Position numbers and translations under genes: made by a program. DNA of 64,000 bases from Thalassocella blandensis (GTDB lineage Bacteria; Pseudomonadota; Gammaproteobacteria; Pseudomonadales; Cellvibrionaceae): assembly GCA_902141825.1 (NCBI GenBank), contig CABFPG010000013.1, forward strand, positions 109,796 to 173,795, given 5' to 3'. Each line of letters opens with the position of its first letter. Position 1 is the stretch's first letter. Positions 50,129 to 59,215 of this stretch are shown piece by piece. The notes under the pieces are model-generated. The model saw only the letters and a program-made list of their open reading frames with translations, ran no database searches and had not been told where the DNA came from.

Positions 50129-50662
50129 GGGGAACACCTTTTTGTGGTGGTTAAAAGTTATCATGTATTTGTAGTTTTATTGGCCGGCTTTTTTAGCAGG
50201 TTAAAACAGCGAAAGCCGCGTAATTACATGCCTGAAAGCGAATTGGCCGGGTATTTGAGCGTGACGTTGACCGATGAACAAGCGCTGGTTTTATAGCGTT
50301 ATGGCGCTAATGTTAAGAGAAATCGCATCCACTCTATGTGCGTTTTATCACATTCATTCGGCCCATGGTGTTATCAATTTGGAATAAGTCTCTGTCATCT
50401 AAAATAACGCCCGACGGCGCGCAACAACATGGCATAACTTGCATACTTTTCATGCAAAATGCCTTTTGACAGTGCAAAAGCCACCGACCACTGCTGGCAG
50501 CCCGTGGCCATGACACAGTGAGCCCAAGGACAAAATTCACCGTCTCAATCGCCCTTCCACATGCTCCCTATCGTCAGCAGAACCAGTAAAGACTTTAATC
50601 ATCTGAAAGGCTGGAGTACTATTTATGCCGCTGTTAAGAATTCATATTCACAAGGAGAAGTT
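50129..50662. other. Divergent region between the GH43 gene and the MoxR-type operon
   Basis: A 534-base gap. It holds a CRP-like site at 50336-50353 and the ribosome site of the next operon (AAGGAG before 50663). The plus-strand frames crossing it have no recognisable relatives. No other structure was seen. Confidence 0.5.
50336..50353. promoter_or_regulatory. CRP/Vfr-like binding site
   Basis: A TGTGC half, six bases (GTTTTA) and a TCACA half differ from the CRP consensus TGTGA-N6-TCACA at one position. It lies about 210 bases upstream of the GH43 start and 310 bases upstream of the MoxR-type operon, so it could act on the sugar-degradation gene through catabolite control. Confidence 0.4.
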
Positions 50663-51406
50663 ATGAGTAATATTTATGCAGCCCCCGACGCTGAACTCAC
50701 CCAGGATGTTGCGGGTAGCGAATTCAGCACACTGGAAAAAGGAATAGCAGGGGATTACACCCTGAATTACCGTGACGTGTTAGCCGAAGCCTGGCACAAA
50801 GTTCAAGGCGCAAAAGGAACCATCTGGCTGGCCGTACTGTTATTCTTTATCACTAATTTGGCCGTCGGTTTTTCTTCCGGATTTATCCTCACCATGGCAA
50901 TAGGCGCAAGCTTTCCATTAGCTTCCGCACTATTGAGTCAGGTACTGGTTATTGCTATCACCACACCTTTGACGGCAGGCTTAATGATTATTGCTATCCG
51001 TCGCGCAGCGGACAGCTCCATTCGCGCTACATCCATCTTTGATTATTACGGCAAAATTGTTCCCTTGTTTTTTACCATGCTGCTGTTATATCTCATGCTA
51101 ACCCTTGGTTTTCTCCTTTTTGTTCTTCCCGGTATCTATTTGAGTATTGCGTATGTTTTCGCTATGCCGTTGGTGGTCGAGAAAAACCTCAGTCCCTGGC
51201 AGGCATTAGAAGCGTCTCGCAAAGCGGTGACCAAGCGCTGGTTCACTATCTTTGCTATTTTTATCACTGTGATGTTCGTTTTCGCGATTTCCTCTTTGCC
51301 GTTGTTTATTGGTTTAATCTGGGCCATTCCATGGATGAGCATCACCATGGGCATCCTGTATCGGAATATATTCGGTGTCGAAAATAGTACTATTGAAACA
51401 GAATAA
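50663..51406 (+). CDS. Multi-pass membrane protein of unknown function (first gene of MoxR/DUF58 cluster)
   Basis: A 247-residue protein with a 50-residue soluble N-terminus (MSNIYAAPDAELTQDV) and about five membrane helices, including IWLAVLLFFITNLAVGF and FAIFITVMFVFAISSLPLFIGLIW. The segment VEKNLSPWQALEASRKAVTKRW is typical of a loosely defined family of bacterial integral-membrane proteins. The ATG at 50663 has AAGGAG at the right distance; the frame opens 102 bases earlier without support. No function is known. It precedes the RDD gene by 61 bases. Confidence 0.75.
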   Translation: MSNIYAAPDAELTQDVAGSEFSTLEKGIAGDYTLNYRDVLAEAWHKVQGAKGTIWLAVLLFFITNLAVGFSSGFILTMAIGASFPLASALLSQVLVIAITTPLTAGLMIIAIRRAADSSIRATSIFDYYGKIVPLFFTMLLLYLMLTLGFLLFVLPGIYLSIAYVFAMPLVVEKNLSPWQALEASRKAVTKRWFTIFAIFITVMFVFAISSLPLFIGLIWAIPWMSITMGILYRNIFGVENSTIETE

Positions 51407-51467
51407 TGATTATTGGCAGACCGCATTTTTTTCTCTTGCGGCATAAAGCATAAGGTTTTTTTCACGT

Positions 51468-52169
51468 TTGAATCCCCATCCATCTCGTTGTGATATCAGC
51501 TATTCACTGGAGACCCCTGAAGGCGTCGATCTGCAAGTTGAACTGGCAGGCCCCGTGGTGCGCGTACTGGCATTCACTATTGATTTTGCCTGGCGTCTGC
51601 TGGCCCTGGTGCTTTGCTTGATTGGGCTCGGAATTTTCGGTAGCAAAATTGGCAGCGGAATCTGGTTACTGGCATTTTTTCTTATCGAATGGTTTTACCC
51701 GGTGTTATTCGAGGTAAAGCGCCACGGTCAAACGCCAGGGAAAAAAGCCATGGGCATCATGGTAGTCAATGATGACCTGACTCCCGTTAACTGGGGCACT
51801 TCGATTATTCGCAACCTGCTGCGCGCAGCGGACTTTTTACCCTTCGCTTATCTATTGGGACTTTTCAGCATGGCGGCTCACCCGCAATTTCAACGCCTCG
51901 GCGATATTGCGGCCGGCACGCTGGTCATTCACAAAACAGACAACGAACAAAGCCACTCCATTCCCAAAAGTACACCGGTGCCACCACCTTTTGAATTAAA
52001 TGAAAGAGAACAGACCGCCATCGTCGAATTTACACTTCGTCATCAAACCTTGAGTGACGACCGACAGCAGGAACTGGCCAGTATTTTGGAGCAGACTATG
52101 GATAAAAAGCCTCAAACCATCCTTGAACATTTGCGTGGCATTGGCGCCTGGCTGTTAGGGGCACGATAA
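51468..52169 (+). CDS. RDD family membrane protein
   Basis: A 233-residue protein with an RDD domain (about residues 12-165) of three helices. It contains the motif PVVRVLAFTIDFAWR and the conserved GQTPGKKAMGIMVV, GTSIIRNLLRAADFLP and FQRLGDIAAGTLVI segments. The C-terminal 60 residues are soluble. RDD proteins are poorly understood; some affect ion transport. The start is TTG at 51468, preceded by TAAGG about 11 bases away; there is no in-frame ATG before the conserved SYSLETPEGVDL. Confidence 0.88.
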   Translation: MNPHPSRCDISYSLETPEGVDLQVELAGPVVRVLAFTIDFAWRLLALVLCLIGLGIFGSKIGSGIWLLAFFLIEWFYPVLFEVKRHGQTPGKKAMGIMVVNDDLTPVNWGTSIIRNLLRAADFLPFAYLLGLFSMAAHPQFQRLGDIAAGTLVIHKTDNEQSHSIPKSTPVPPPFELNEREQTAIVEFTLRHQTLSDDRQQELASILEQTMDKKPQTILEHLRGIGAWLLGAR

Positions 52170-52171
52170 GC

Positions 52172-53152
52172 ATGAAGCAACAAGATTTTGAAAATCACTA
52201 CAGCCAGCAATGGGATACATTTCAAAGCCTGCTGGAAACCACTGGCAAGGATACAAAACAGCATCAGGAATTTAGTGCATTTCCCGAACTCTACCGCAAC
52301 ATCAGTCACCAGTTGGCGATTGCCAAGCAACGCCGATATAGCGCTGGATTGATCCACCGTTTAAATCAGTTGGTGGTCTTGGGACACGAACGGTTTTATG
52401 GTGACTTGCCACGCTATCAGGCAAAATTTCTCTACTATCTGTTTTTTGGTTTCCCACAAACGCTGCGCGCAAATGCTCGCTTTGTCTGGCTTGCACTGGC
52501 ACTTTTTGTGTTACCTGGTTTTTTATTTTTTTATCTCTGCCTTACTTCCGATGAAGTGATTTACAGCCTCTTACCGTATGAACAGGTTAAAGAGTTCGAG
52601 CAAATGTATGAGCCGGACGCCAAAACCTTTGGTCGAAAACGGGAATCAGATACGGATATCTACATGTTCTGTTACTACATTCAGCACAATATCAGCATCA
52701 GCTTTCAAACATTTGCTGGCGGTGTGGCACTTGGTCTCGGTAGTATTTTTTTCCTCGTGTACAACGGCATTTTTATGGGTGCGATTGCCGGGCATATCAC
52801 CCAAGTGGGCTTTACCGAAACATTTTTTCCCTTTGTCATTGGCCACGGCGCATTTGAACTCACCGCCATTGCACTGGCTGGGGCTGCCGGTTTAAAGCTC
52901 GGCTGGTCGCTCATTTCTCCAGGAAATTTAAGCAGGCTCAGTTCTCTTAAAGTCGCGGCGCAGGAGGCGATTGTCATTATTTACGGTTCCACCGTGATGC
53001 TGCTGATTGCCGCGTTTTTGGAAGCCTTTTGGTCTTCCAGTTCTACCTTACCCATCGCCGTCAAATATGGGGTAGGTTCTGTGTTTTGGCTCCTCGTGGT
53101 GGCCTATATTCTTTTCGCTGGTCGACATCGCTATGCAACTCAGTCAATTTAA
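52172..53152 (+). CDS. SpoIIM-like (stage II sporulation protein M family) membrane protein
   Basis: A 326-residue integral membrane protein starting 2 bases after the RDD stop. The soluble N-terminal 100 residues (MKQQDFENHYSQQWDTFQSLLE) are followed by a helix (FVWLALALFVLPGFLFFYLCL). The family core comes next, FAGGVALGLGSIFFLVYNGIFMGAIAGHI and IGHGAFELTAIALAGAAGLKLGW, then two more helices. SpoIIM in sporulators takes part in peptidoglycan hydrolysis during engulfment; in Gram-negatives the role is unknown. It overlaps the next gene by 20 bases. Confidence 0.9.
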   Translation: MKQQDFENHYSQQWDTFQSLLETTGKDTKQHQEFSAFPELYRNISHQLAIAKQRRYSAGLIHRLNQLVVLGHERFYGDLPRYQAKFLYYLFFGFPQTLRANARFVWLALALFVLPGFLFFYLCLTSDEVIYSLLPYEQVKEFEQMYEPDAKTFGRKRESDTDIYMFCYYIQHNISISFQTFAGGVALGLGSIFFLVYNGIFMGAIAGHITQVGFTETFFPFVIGHGAFELTAIALAGAAGLKLGWSLISPGNLSRLSSLKVAAQEAIVIIYGSTVMLLIAAFLEAFWSSSSTLPIAVKYGVGSVFWLLVVAYILFAGRHRYATQSI

Positions 53153-54809
53153 AGCCGTCGCCAAACCGCGAAATGCCTGGCAAGCGATTGACCTGGGCTT
53201 TGTCATTGCGAAAACAGCGTACTGGAAATTATTTTTTGCCGGAGCTATTCCCGCATTCCTTTGCTTTGCGTTTTTCTCCATTTTGTTTTGGGATATCCCC
53301 TTGTTATCCGCCGCCATTACCTGGTGGCTCAAACCTGTGTGGGAACGAGCTCAGCTGTATATCATCAGCCGAGAGATATTTGCCGATACTGTTTCTCTGC
53401 GCCACGTGGCCAGAAATTACTGGCACATTATTAAAACGGATTTACTGTGGTGGCTGACGCTGCGACGATTTTCACCCACGCGCAGTTTTGATATGCCGGT
53501 TACTTTACTGGAACAATTAAAAGGCAAGGTCCGGCGCAAGCGATTAACCGTATTGCATCGGCGCCTGAGCAATGGCGCCACCTGGTCACTGATTACCGGC
53601 GCGAACATTGAAGCTTTTCTGATATTCGGTTTTATCGCTGCTTTTTTTATGCTGGTGCCGCAAGGAGTTCAGTTTAACTGGGCCGAATGGTTTGAGAATC
53701 GCTCCAACCTGGTTGACTACCTTTACTACATTGTCTGGATGGTGGCGATGACACTGGTAGCGCCGTTTTATGTTTGCGCGGGTTTTTCACTGTACTTACA
53801 ACGTCGTATTGATCTAGAAGGCTGGGATATTGAAATCTGTTTTCGAGATCTGGTTGAGCGCAGACAGAAACGCAATGCCAGATTATCATCCAGTGCAACG
53901 GCAATTACCCTGCTGGCTTGCCTGGGTATCAGCGCTGCATTACCGCCGGAGTCTTTTGCCAACACCCCCGACGCAGAAACAGCAAAAACGGAAACTGCAC
54001 AGACAATAAATACGGACATCCAGCCGATGTCTTATGAAGCACTCAATTCACCGGCGCCGACTGACGAACAGGCTGATACGGCAACGACAGATTATCACAA
54101 CCCCTCAGTCGCAGCTAAACAGGCACGAGAGGATATTATCGCGATTCTCAAAGGAGAAGATTACCGCGATATTCAACTTGAAAAAGGATGGCGCCTTAAA
54201 GACCCCACGGAAGAAAAAAGTCCAGAGGGCGAAGACACTATTCCGGAATGGTTAATCAATTTTGCCGACTGGCTCGACCGCCACGGCAGTATGTTCAGTT
54301 GGCTGGCAGATTTTTTCCGCAGCGGTGCAAAATTGATTGAGCTGCTGTTATGGCTGGCGGTGATTGGCTTGACTCTGTTTCTCATTCTGCGCTTCCGCCA
54401 CCTGATTCGTCGTGCCTTTACAATGCGAACACCGCAGGAGGAAGTGGAAGTCATACCACCAAAAGTGATGTTCGGTTTGGATGTCACAGAAGAAAGTCTG
54501 CCGGAAAATGTATTGGATAGTGCAAAACTATCCTGGCAAGAGGGAGACCACCGTCAGGCACTGGGAATTCTGTTGCGCTCTTCCATTATTAAACTGCTGC
54601 ATGAATATAAATTTCCTTTCCATGAAGGCAACACAGAAAAGGAATGTGCCGAAATTGTCGAACAACAGGGCAAGGCAGAAATCACGTCTTACTTTTGGCC
54701 ATTAACCCGACAGTGGCAAGCGGTTGCTTACGCCCACCGCGAGTGCTCAGCAGAAACCTTTATCCACCTGTGTCAGTCCTGGGAGGAGGTTTTTCATCAT
54801 GCGCAATAA
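53133..54809 (+). CDS. DUF4129 domain membrane protein
   Basis: A 558-residue protein with N-terminal membrane helices (LFFAGAIPAFLCFAFFSILFW and two more), a periplasmic segment rich in Asp, Glu and Thr (about 280-385), another helix (LIELLLWLAVIGLTLFLIL) and a C-terminal DUF4129 region. The last has ESLPENVLDSAKLSWQEGDHRQALGILLRSSIIKLL and TEKECAEIVEQQG. DUF4129 regions occur in transglutaminase-associated and MoxR-associated operons, with unknown role. It overlaps both neighbours, indicating translational coupling. Confidence 0.85.
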   Translation: MQLSQFKAVAKPRNAWQAIDLGFVIAKTAYWKLFFAGAIPAFLCFAFFSILFWDIPLLSAAITWWLKPVWERAQLYIISREIFADTVSLRHVARNYWHIIKTDLLWWLTLRRFSPTRSFDMPVTLLEQLKGKVRRKRLTVLHRRLSNGATWSLITGANIEAFLIFGFIAAFFMLVPQGVQFNWAEWFENRSNLVDYLYYIVWMVAMTLVAPFYVCAGFSLYLQRRIDLEGWDIEICFRDLVERRQKRNARLSSSATAITLLACLGISAALPPESFANTPDAETAKTETAQTINTDIQPMSYEALNSPAPTDEQADTATTDYHNPSVAAKQAREDIIAILKGEDYRDIQLEKGWRLKDPTEEKSPEGEDTIPEWLINFADWLDRHGSMFSWLADFFRSGAKLIELLLWLAVIGLTLFLILRFRHLIRRAFTMRTPQEEVEVIPPKVMFGLDVTEESLPENVLDSAKLSWQEGDHRQALGILLRSSIIKLLHEYKFPFHEGNTEKECAEIVEQQGKAEITSYFWPLTRQWQAVAYAHRECSAETFIHLCQSWEEVFHHAQ

Positions 54810-56175
54810 TGCTCTAAAACTCTTGCTCATCATCGCAGTGGTGCTGTTGGGCTGGTTAATTTACCAGAACCTGGAACAATACGAGGAGCGTGTTGATTAC
54901 GGCTGGAGTGAACAAGCGCAACGCAATCCCTATCTTGCCCTACATCAGTTTTTGGACGCGCGCGGCACGGCAATTGAAAGTGTTACGCACTTTAGCCAGT
55001 CTTCACAGCTTGCGGGATATAACACCCTGCTGATTCCCGATACCAATTACATTCGCCTCCCCAGTCAGCAGCGTGAAATTTTATCCTGGATTGAAGCGGG
55101 GGGGCATCTGATTGTCGGCATCGGGGATATTACTGAGCCTGCAATTTTAAGTGATTTGGGCTTTAGTCAAAGTTGGTCTTTTTGGGATGAAGACGACTAT
55201 GAAGAAGACAATGAAGACGACGATAAAAGCAATAATAAAAACCAGAAAGAAGCAGCCGCCGAAGAGGAAAAAAGTCTGGCAGATCGCTTGCGCGAACAGA
55301 ATGAAGAAATTCTGAGAAAGCGAGATAGAGCGATAAGTGATGAAGACTTTAAGGAAGAAGAAGTACCGGTGTGCAAATCATTTACCTCCGAATGCAACGC
55401 TTACCTTGAGCCAGAGAAAGAAGATACTTTCATTGTCGAACTGCTTTTCGAAGGTATCGAAGGCCCGCTGCATATTAATTTTCCGTGGCAGAATTTTATA
55501 AAGCACGAAGCATTTTTTAGCGAACCTGAAAACGAAGACGTTCTACCGAATCCTCAGAACATCAAACCCTTTTATTGGGATGGCGATGACGAAGGAATTC
55601 ATTTTGCTCAGACACATTACGGCGAAGGCATGATCAGTATATTGTCCGATTTTGATATCTGGCAAAGTAACAACATCGCCCATTTTGATCATGCATTTTT
55701 TCTCACCGTGCTGGTAAATCGCGATGATCGTGCACTGCTCCTCTATGGCAAATACATGCCGTCACTGGATGTTTTAATTTACCGCCACTTTTTTCACGCA
55801 TTGATCAGTTTTCTGGTAGTTTTGATATTGGCTCTGGTGTATTACAGTCGCCGTTTTGGCCCGGTTTATTCGCTGACTCAAAACACGCGTCGCTCTCGCG
55901 GCGAACAGTTTATGGCTCTGGCACAGTTTCGTTGGAAGCACCAGGACAGCCAAAACTTACTGCAACACATTCGCGCAGATGTCAAACGCCTGGCAACGCG
56001 ACACTGGCAAAATTTTAATGATCTGTCGGCTAAACAGCAGCACCAACAACTGGCCAGTATGTGTGATCTCCCCATCACGACAATTGAAAAAATCATGCAG
56101 GGCGACATGCGCTTTAATGAAAATGAGTTCACCCACATGATTCGTGCACTTCAAATTTTAAGGAATTCTTTATGA
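54799..56175 (+). CDS. DUF4350 domain protein
   Basis: A 458-residue protein with an N-terminal membrane helix (LLLIIAVVLLGWLIYQ), a DUF4350 part (NPYLALHQFLDARGTAIESVTHF, RQEILSWIEAGGHLIVGIG), and a very acidic insert (about 130-185, many D and E). A second helix (ALISFLVVLILALVYYS) is followed by a soluble tail. The ATG at 54799 lies inside the previous gene with GGAGGAGG upstream. Related regions occur in ABC-associated gliding proteins; the function here is unknown. Its stop overlaps the moxR start (ATGA). Confidence 0.85.
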   Translation: MRNNALKLLLIIAVVLLGWLIYQNLEQYEERVDYGWSEQAQRNPYLALHQFLDARGTAIESVTHFSQSSQLAGYNTLLIPDTNYIRLPSQQREILSWIEAGGHLIVGIGDITEPAILSDLGFSQSWSFWDEDDYEEDNEDDDKSNNKNQKEAAAEEEKSLADRLREQNEEILRKRDRAISDEDFKEEEVPVCKSFTSECNAYLEPEKEDTFIVELLFEGIEGPLHINFPWQNFIKHEAFFSEPENEDVLPNPQNIKPFYWDGDDEGIHFAQTHYGEGMISILSDFDIWQSNNIAHFDHAFFLTVLVNRDDRALLLYGKYMPSLDVLIYRHFFHALISFLVVLILALVYYSRRFGPVYSLTQNTRRSRGEQFMALAQFRWKHQDSQNLLQHIRADVKRLATRHWQNFNDLSAKQQHQQLASMCDLPITTIEKIMQGDMRFNENEFTHMIRALQILRNSL

Positions 56176-57224
56176 CTGATATACCGCCGAACCCAAACAC
56201 AGGTTCTGAAGATAACAGCGCTGTGTCAGCCACAGCCACAGCTACAGCGGCACCAGACAGTGGTCAAAGAAAGGTGGCAGAGGCCTCGGCCCAGCTTGCC
56301 ACACTGGCAGAACGCATTAACCTCGCGTTAATTGGTCAGGAAGAGGTGGTTAAACAAGTGATCATCACCATGCTGGCAGGTGGGCATGTTTTGCTTGAAG
56401 GCGTTCCTGGACTAGGTAAAACGCTGTTGGTGCGGATATTGGCGAACGCCTTTGCCGGTACATTTAAACGTATCCAGTTCACTCCCGACTTAATGCCCTC
56501 CGACGTGACCGGGCATGCTCTGTTTGACATGAAAGAAGGAAAGTTCCGTGTGAGGCAGGGGCCGGTATTCACCAATATTTTATTGGCCGATGAAATCAAC
56601 CGAGCACCGGCAAAAACGCAGGCGGCTCTGCTCGAAGTTATGCAGGAAAAGCGCGTGACAATAGAGGGTCGCTCTCATCCCGTTCCTTTACCGTTTATGG
56701 TTCTGGCAACTCAGAACCCATTGGATCAAGAGGGCACTTACCCCTTGCCAGAAGCTGAGTTGGATCGCTTTTTGATGAAGGTCCTGATTGATTACCCGAG
56801 TGAAGCCCATGAAGTGCAATTAACACAACTGGTTACCTCGAATACCACTGACGACACACTGAAAACAGACCAATCGCCACTGATGAATGCAGAGCAGGTC
56901 CAACAACTGCAAAGCGCGATCAACCAAATCACGATCGACGAGCAGGTTGTGGATTATGCGGTTCGTCTGGTACGCGCTACACGCAACTCCACCGCTATTC
57001 GTCAAGGTGCAGGACCACGCGCCTCGATTGCCCTGGTGCGTTGCGCCAAAGTAAATGCCGTCATGGAAGGACGTGACTTTGTCTTGCCAGATGACATTAA
57101 AGCCGTCGCACTGCCGGTCATGCGACATCGGATAGTACTGTCGGCCGATGCCGAAATCGACGGTGTAGATGCCGATGAAATGCTGCAAACCCTATTGGAA
57201 AAAGTGGACGCACCGCGTTTATGA
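56172..57224 (+). CDS. MoxR-family AAA+ ATPase
   Basis: A 350-residue ATPase of the MoxR type, thought to be chaperones that insert cofactors or assemble complexes, working with VWA-domain proteins. A low-complexity N-terminus (about 40 residues) is followed by Walker A GVPGLGKT (77-84), Walker B ILLADEIN (Asp140-Glu141), NRAPAKTQAALLEVMQE, sensor ATQNPLDQEGTYPLPEAELDRF and the lid with GPRASIALVRCAKV. It overlaps DUF58 by four bases (ATGA) and DUF4350 upstream. Confidence 0.95.
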   Translation: MTDIPPNPNTGSEDNSAVSATATATAAPDSGQRKVAEASAQLATLAERINLALIGQEEVVKQVIITMLAGGHVLLEGVPGLGKTLLVRILANAFAGTFKRIQFTPDLMPSDVTGHALFDMKEGKFRVRQGPVFTNILLADEINRAPAKTQAALLEVMQEKRVTIEGRSHPVPLPFMVLATQNPLDQEGTYPLPEAELDRFLMKVLIDYPSEAHEVQLTQLVTSNTTDDTLKTDQSPLMNAEQVQQLQSAINQITIDEQVVDYAVRLVRATRNSTAIRQGAGPRASIALVRCAKVNAVMEGRDFVLPDDIKAVALPVMRHRIVLSADAEIDGVDADEMLQTLLEKVDAPRL

Positions 57225-58552
57225 GACCAGCAAAATATTGTCTGATTGCTTACCTTGGCTGGTTTGTCAGTGCGCTGCTGTTAAACCTCTTGATACTGCA
57301 TAGCGATAGTGGCGCAGGCAGCGAATTAAGCAAGCTCTGGTGGATGCTTGGTGGCATTATCACGGTCATCACTTACCGTGAATTTCTCTCGCGTCCGGCC
57401 GATGATATTTTGCAGATTGAACGTCAACTGCCGCCGGGTCTATCCGTCGGTACCGACAATCTGATTGAACTGAAAATACGCAATACCGCCGAGCAAACAC
57501 TGCATATCACCCTGACTGAACTGGTCGATGACGCAGTGCGGGTCGAGGGTCTGCCGATCACTCTCACACTTAAACCGCAGGAAGGCGTCAGCCTTTCTTA
57601 CGTCGTCCACCCGCTGCAACGCGGCAGTGTGATTTTCGAGGGAATTGATTGCTTGATCGAAACCCCCTGGCGTTTCTGGTCCAACCGCTACCGCTATTTG
57701 GCCGCTACGGAAGTGAAGGTTTTTCCCAATTTCTCCGCAATTTCGCATTTCGAACTGCTCGCTCACGGGCAACAGGTTGGCCAGCTTGGAATTCATCTCA
57801 ACCAGCGTCGAGGGGAGGGCTTGGACTTTCATCAGTTGCGGGAATTTCGACCCGGCGATGCTTTACGCCAAGTCGACTGGAAAGCCACCTCACGTGCGTT
57901 GAAACCCATCTCTCGTGAATTTCAGGACGAGCGCGATCAGGATATTATTTTTCTGTTGGACAATGGTCGAAGGATGCGCACCAAAGACGGGGAACTCAGT
58001 CACTTTGATCACTGCCTCAATGCATTCCTGCTCACAGCCTATGTCGCCTTGCGTCAGGGTGATGCTGTGGGCTTTCAGACATTTGGCAGTATCGATCGCT
58101 GGATAAATCCTATTAAGGGCAAGAACAACTTGAATACACTCTTACACCAGGTGTATGACATCCACAGCAGTGTTGCCACCAGCGACTATCTCACCGCGGC
58201 AGAAAATCTGATGAATCGCCACCGCAAGCGTTCACTGGTGATCATCATTTCCAATTTCCACGAACAGGACAAAGAAGATCTGCTCGCAGCTTACCAACTG
58301 TTGCAACGTAACCACTTGGTAATCATTGCCTGCTTGCAGGAGCAATCCGTCGGAGAAAAACTGGATGAACCCGTGCGTAATTTCGATCAGGCATTGAGCT
58401 ACAGCAGTGCCTACCAGTTTTATCTTGAACGACAACAAGCCATCAAGCGCTTAGTCGCATCGGGTGCGATAGTGCTCGATGATAAGCCATCTCAGCTACA
58501 CATCGCGCTGGTCAACGAATACTACGCACTTAAACGCAGCGGGCGGATCTAA
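57221..58552 (+). CDS. DUF58 domain protein with altered metal-site motif
   Basis: A 443-residue protein with two N-terminal helices (about 8-26 and 37-52), an Ig-like region and the DUF58 hallmark GEGLDFHQLREFRPGDALRQVDWKATSR (198-225). A VWA-like fold follows. The place where a VWA domain has DxSxS for metal binding reads FLLDNGRRM (Asp247), so a classical MIDAS is not present. The protein is the normal partner of MoxR ATPase. It ends the seven-gene cluster. Confidence 0.9.
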   Translation: MRPAKYCLIAYLGWFVSALLLNLLILHSDSGAGSELSKLWWMLGGIITVITYREFLSRPADDILQIERQLPPGLSVGTDNLIELKIRNTAEQTLHITLTELVDDAVRVEGLPITLTLKPQEGVSLSYVVHPLQRGSVIFEGIDCLIETPWRFWSNRYRYLAATEVKVFPNFSAISHFELLAHGQQVGQLGIHLNQRRGEGLDFHQLREFRPGDALRQVDWKATSRALKPISREFQDERDQDIIFLLDNGRRMRTKDGELSHFDHCLNAFLLTAYVALRQGDAVGFQTFGSIDRWINPIKGKNNLNTLLHQVYDIHSSVATSDYLTAAENLMNRHRKRSLVIIISNFHEQDKEDLLAAYQLLQRNHLVIIACLQEQSVGEKLDEPVRNFDQALSYSSAYQFYLERQQAIKRLVASGAIVLDDKPSQLHIALVNEYYALKRSGRI

Positions 58553-58654
58553 CCGCTCTTTGCTGCGGCAATTCCCGCTCTCCCACCCTTTTCCTGCATG
58601 CTTTCTGGTATTCCCTCCTGCGCTCTCACATAAGTGGCATATTAAAACATCCGC

Positions 58655-58683
58655 TTGACGATCGCTTTTTGTCCGATTAATAT
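58655..58683 (+). promoter_or_regulatory. Sigma-70 promoter of the marR-efflux operon
   Basis: TTGACG, a 17-base spacer and TAATAT: close to consensus. The predicted start lies near 58690, at the beginning of a 15-bp tandem repeat. The -10 overlaps one arm (58679-58687, AATATCTGC) of a 9-bp inverted repeat whose other arm is at 58722-58730 just before the marR start, so repressor binding could block both. Confidence 0.75.
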
Positions 58684-58689
58684 CTGCCT

Positions 58690-58734
58690 AAGCAAACATT
58701 GTTAAAGCAAATATTGAAAAAGCAGATATTGCCA
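58690..58734 (+). repeat. 15-bp tandem repeat, 3 copies, in the marR leader
   Basis: Units AAGCAAACATTGTTA, AAGCAAATATTGAAA and AAGCAGATATTGCCA make up the whole predicted 5' leader; the last base of the last unit is the A of the start ATG. The leader has no clear Shine-Dalgarno. Confidence 0.85.
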
Positions 58735-59207
58735 TGTCAAGTAATCACTATGACCCGGCGACATTTTCGTCGCAAAGCAGCCTCGGCTATTTACTCAAAA
58801 TCAATCATTCCCTCATGCACGACTTTGCCGACAAGGTTTTTACCGACCACGATGTCAGCTTCATTCAATGGATCGTGTTGCTAAAACTGCAGGAAGGCAC
58901 CGCATTGACGGCGAGTGACCTGTGCCGTCGAATGTTCCACGACAACGGCGCCATTACCCGCATGCTGGATCAGCTGGAGGACCGGGGCTATCTCATTCGA
59001 CAACGCAGCCAAGAAGACCGCCGTGTGGTTGAGCTAAAACTCACGGATGCCGGGAATGACAAAGTCAACGAGCTGACCCCGCAAGTCGTCACCAAATTAA
59101 ATGATTTGCTAACGCCATTTTCCAGCGAGGAATTTTCTGAATTCATGCGCTTGCTGGAAAAACTTAAATCCACTTTGCAAGACTTTAATCAATCGCAAAA
59201 TTCTTGA
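58734..59207 (+). CDS. MarR-family transcriptional regulator
   Basis: A 157-residue winged-helix repressor of the MarR/EmrR type. It has SLGYLLKINHSLMHDFADKVF at the dimer helix, the recognition region LTASDLCRRMFHDNGAITRMLDQLEDRGYLIRQRS and the wing EDRRVVELKLTDAG. It lies directly ahead of the efflux genes (8 bases to the outer-membrane factor) and probably represses them until an aromatic or drug-like ligand binds. The start falls at the end of a 15-bp tandem repeat. Confidence 0.93.
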   Translation: MSSNHYDPATFSSQSSLGYLLKINHSLMHDFADKVFTDHDVSFIQWIVLLKLQEGTALTASDLCRRMFHDNGAITRMLDQLEDRGYLIRQRSQEDRRVVELKLTDAGNDKVNELTPQVVTKLNDLLTPFSSEEFSEFMRLLEKLKSTLQDFNQSQNS

Positions 59208-59215
59208 GAGAACAA

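Noticed and set aside
50012..50296. 94-residue plus-strand frame crossing the GH43 start
   Set aside because: It overlaps the GH43 signal peptide on the other strand and then runs through its promoter region, with no ribosome site and no recognisable domain.
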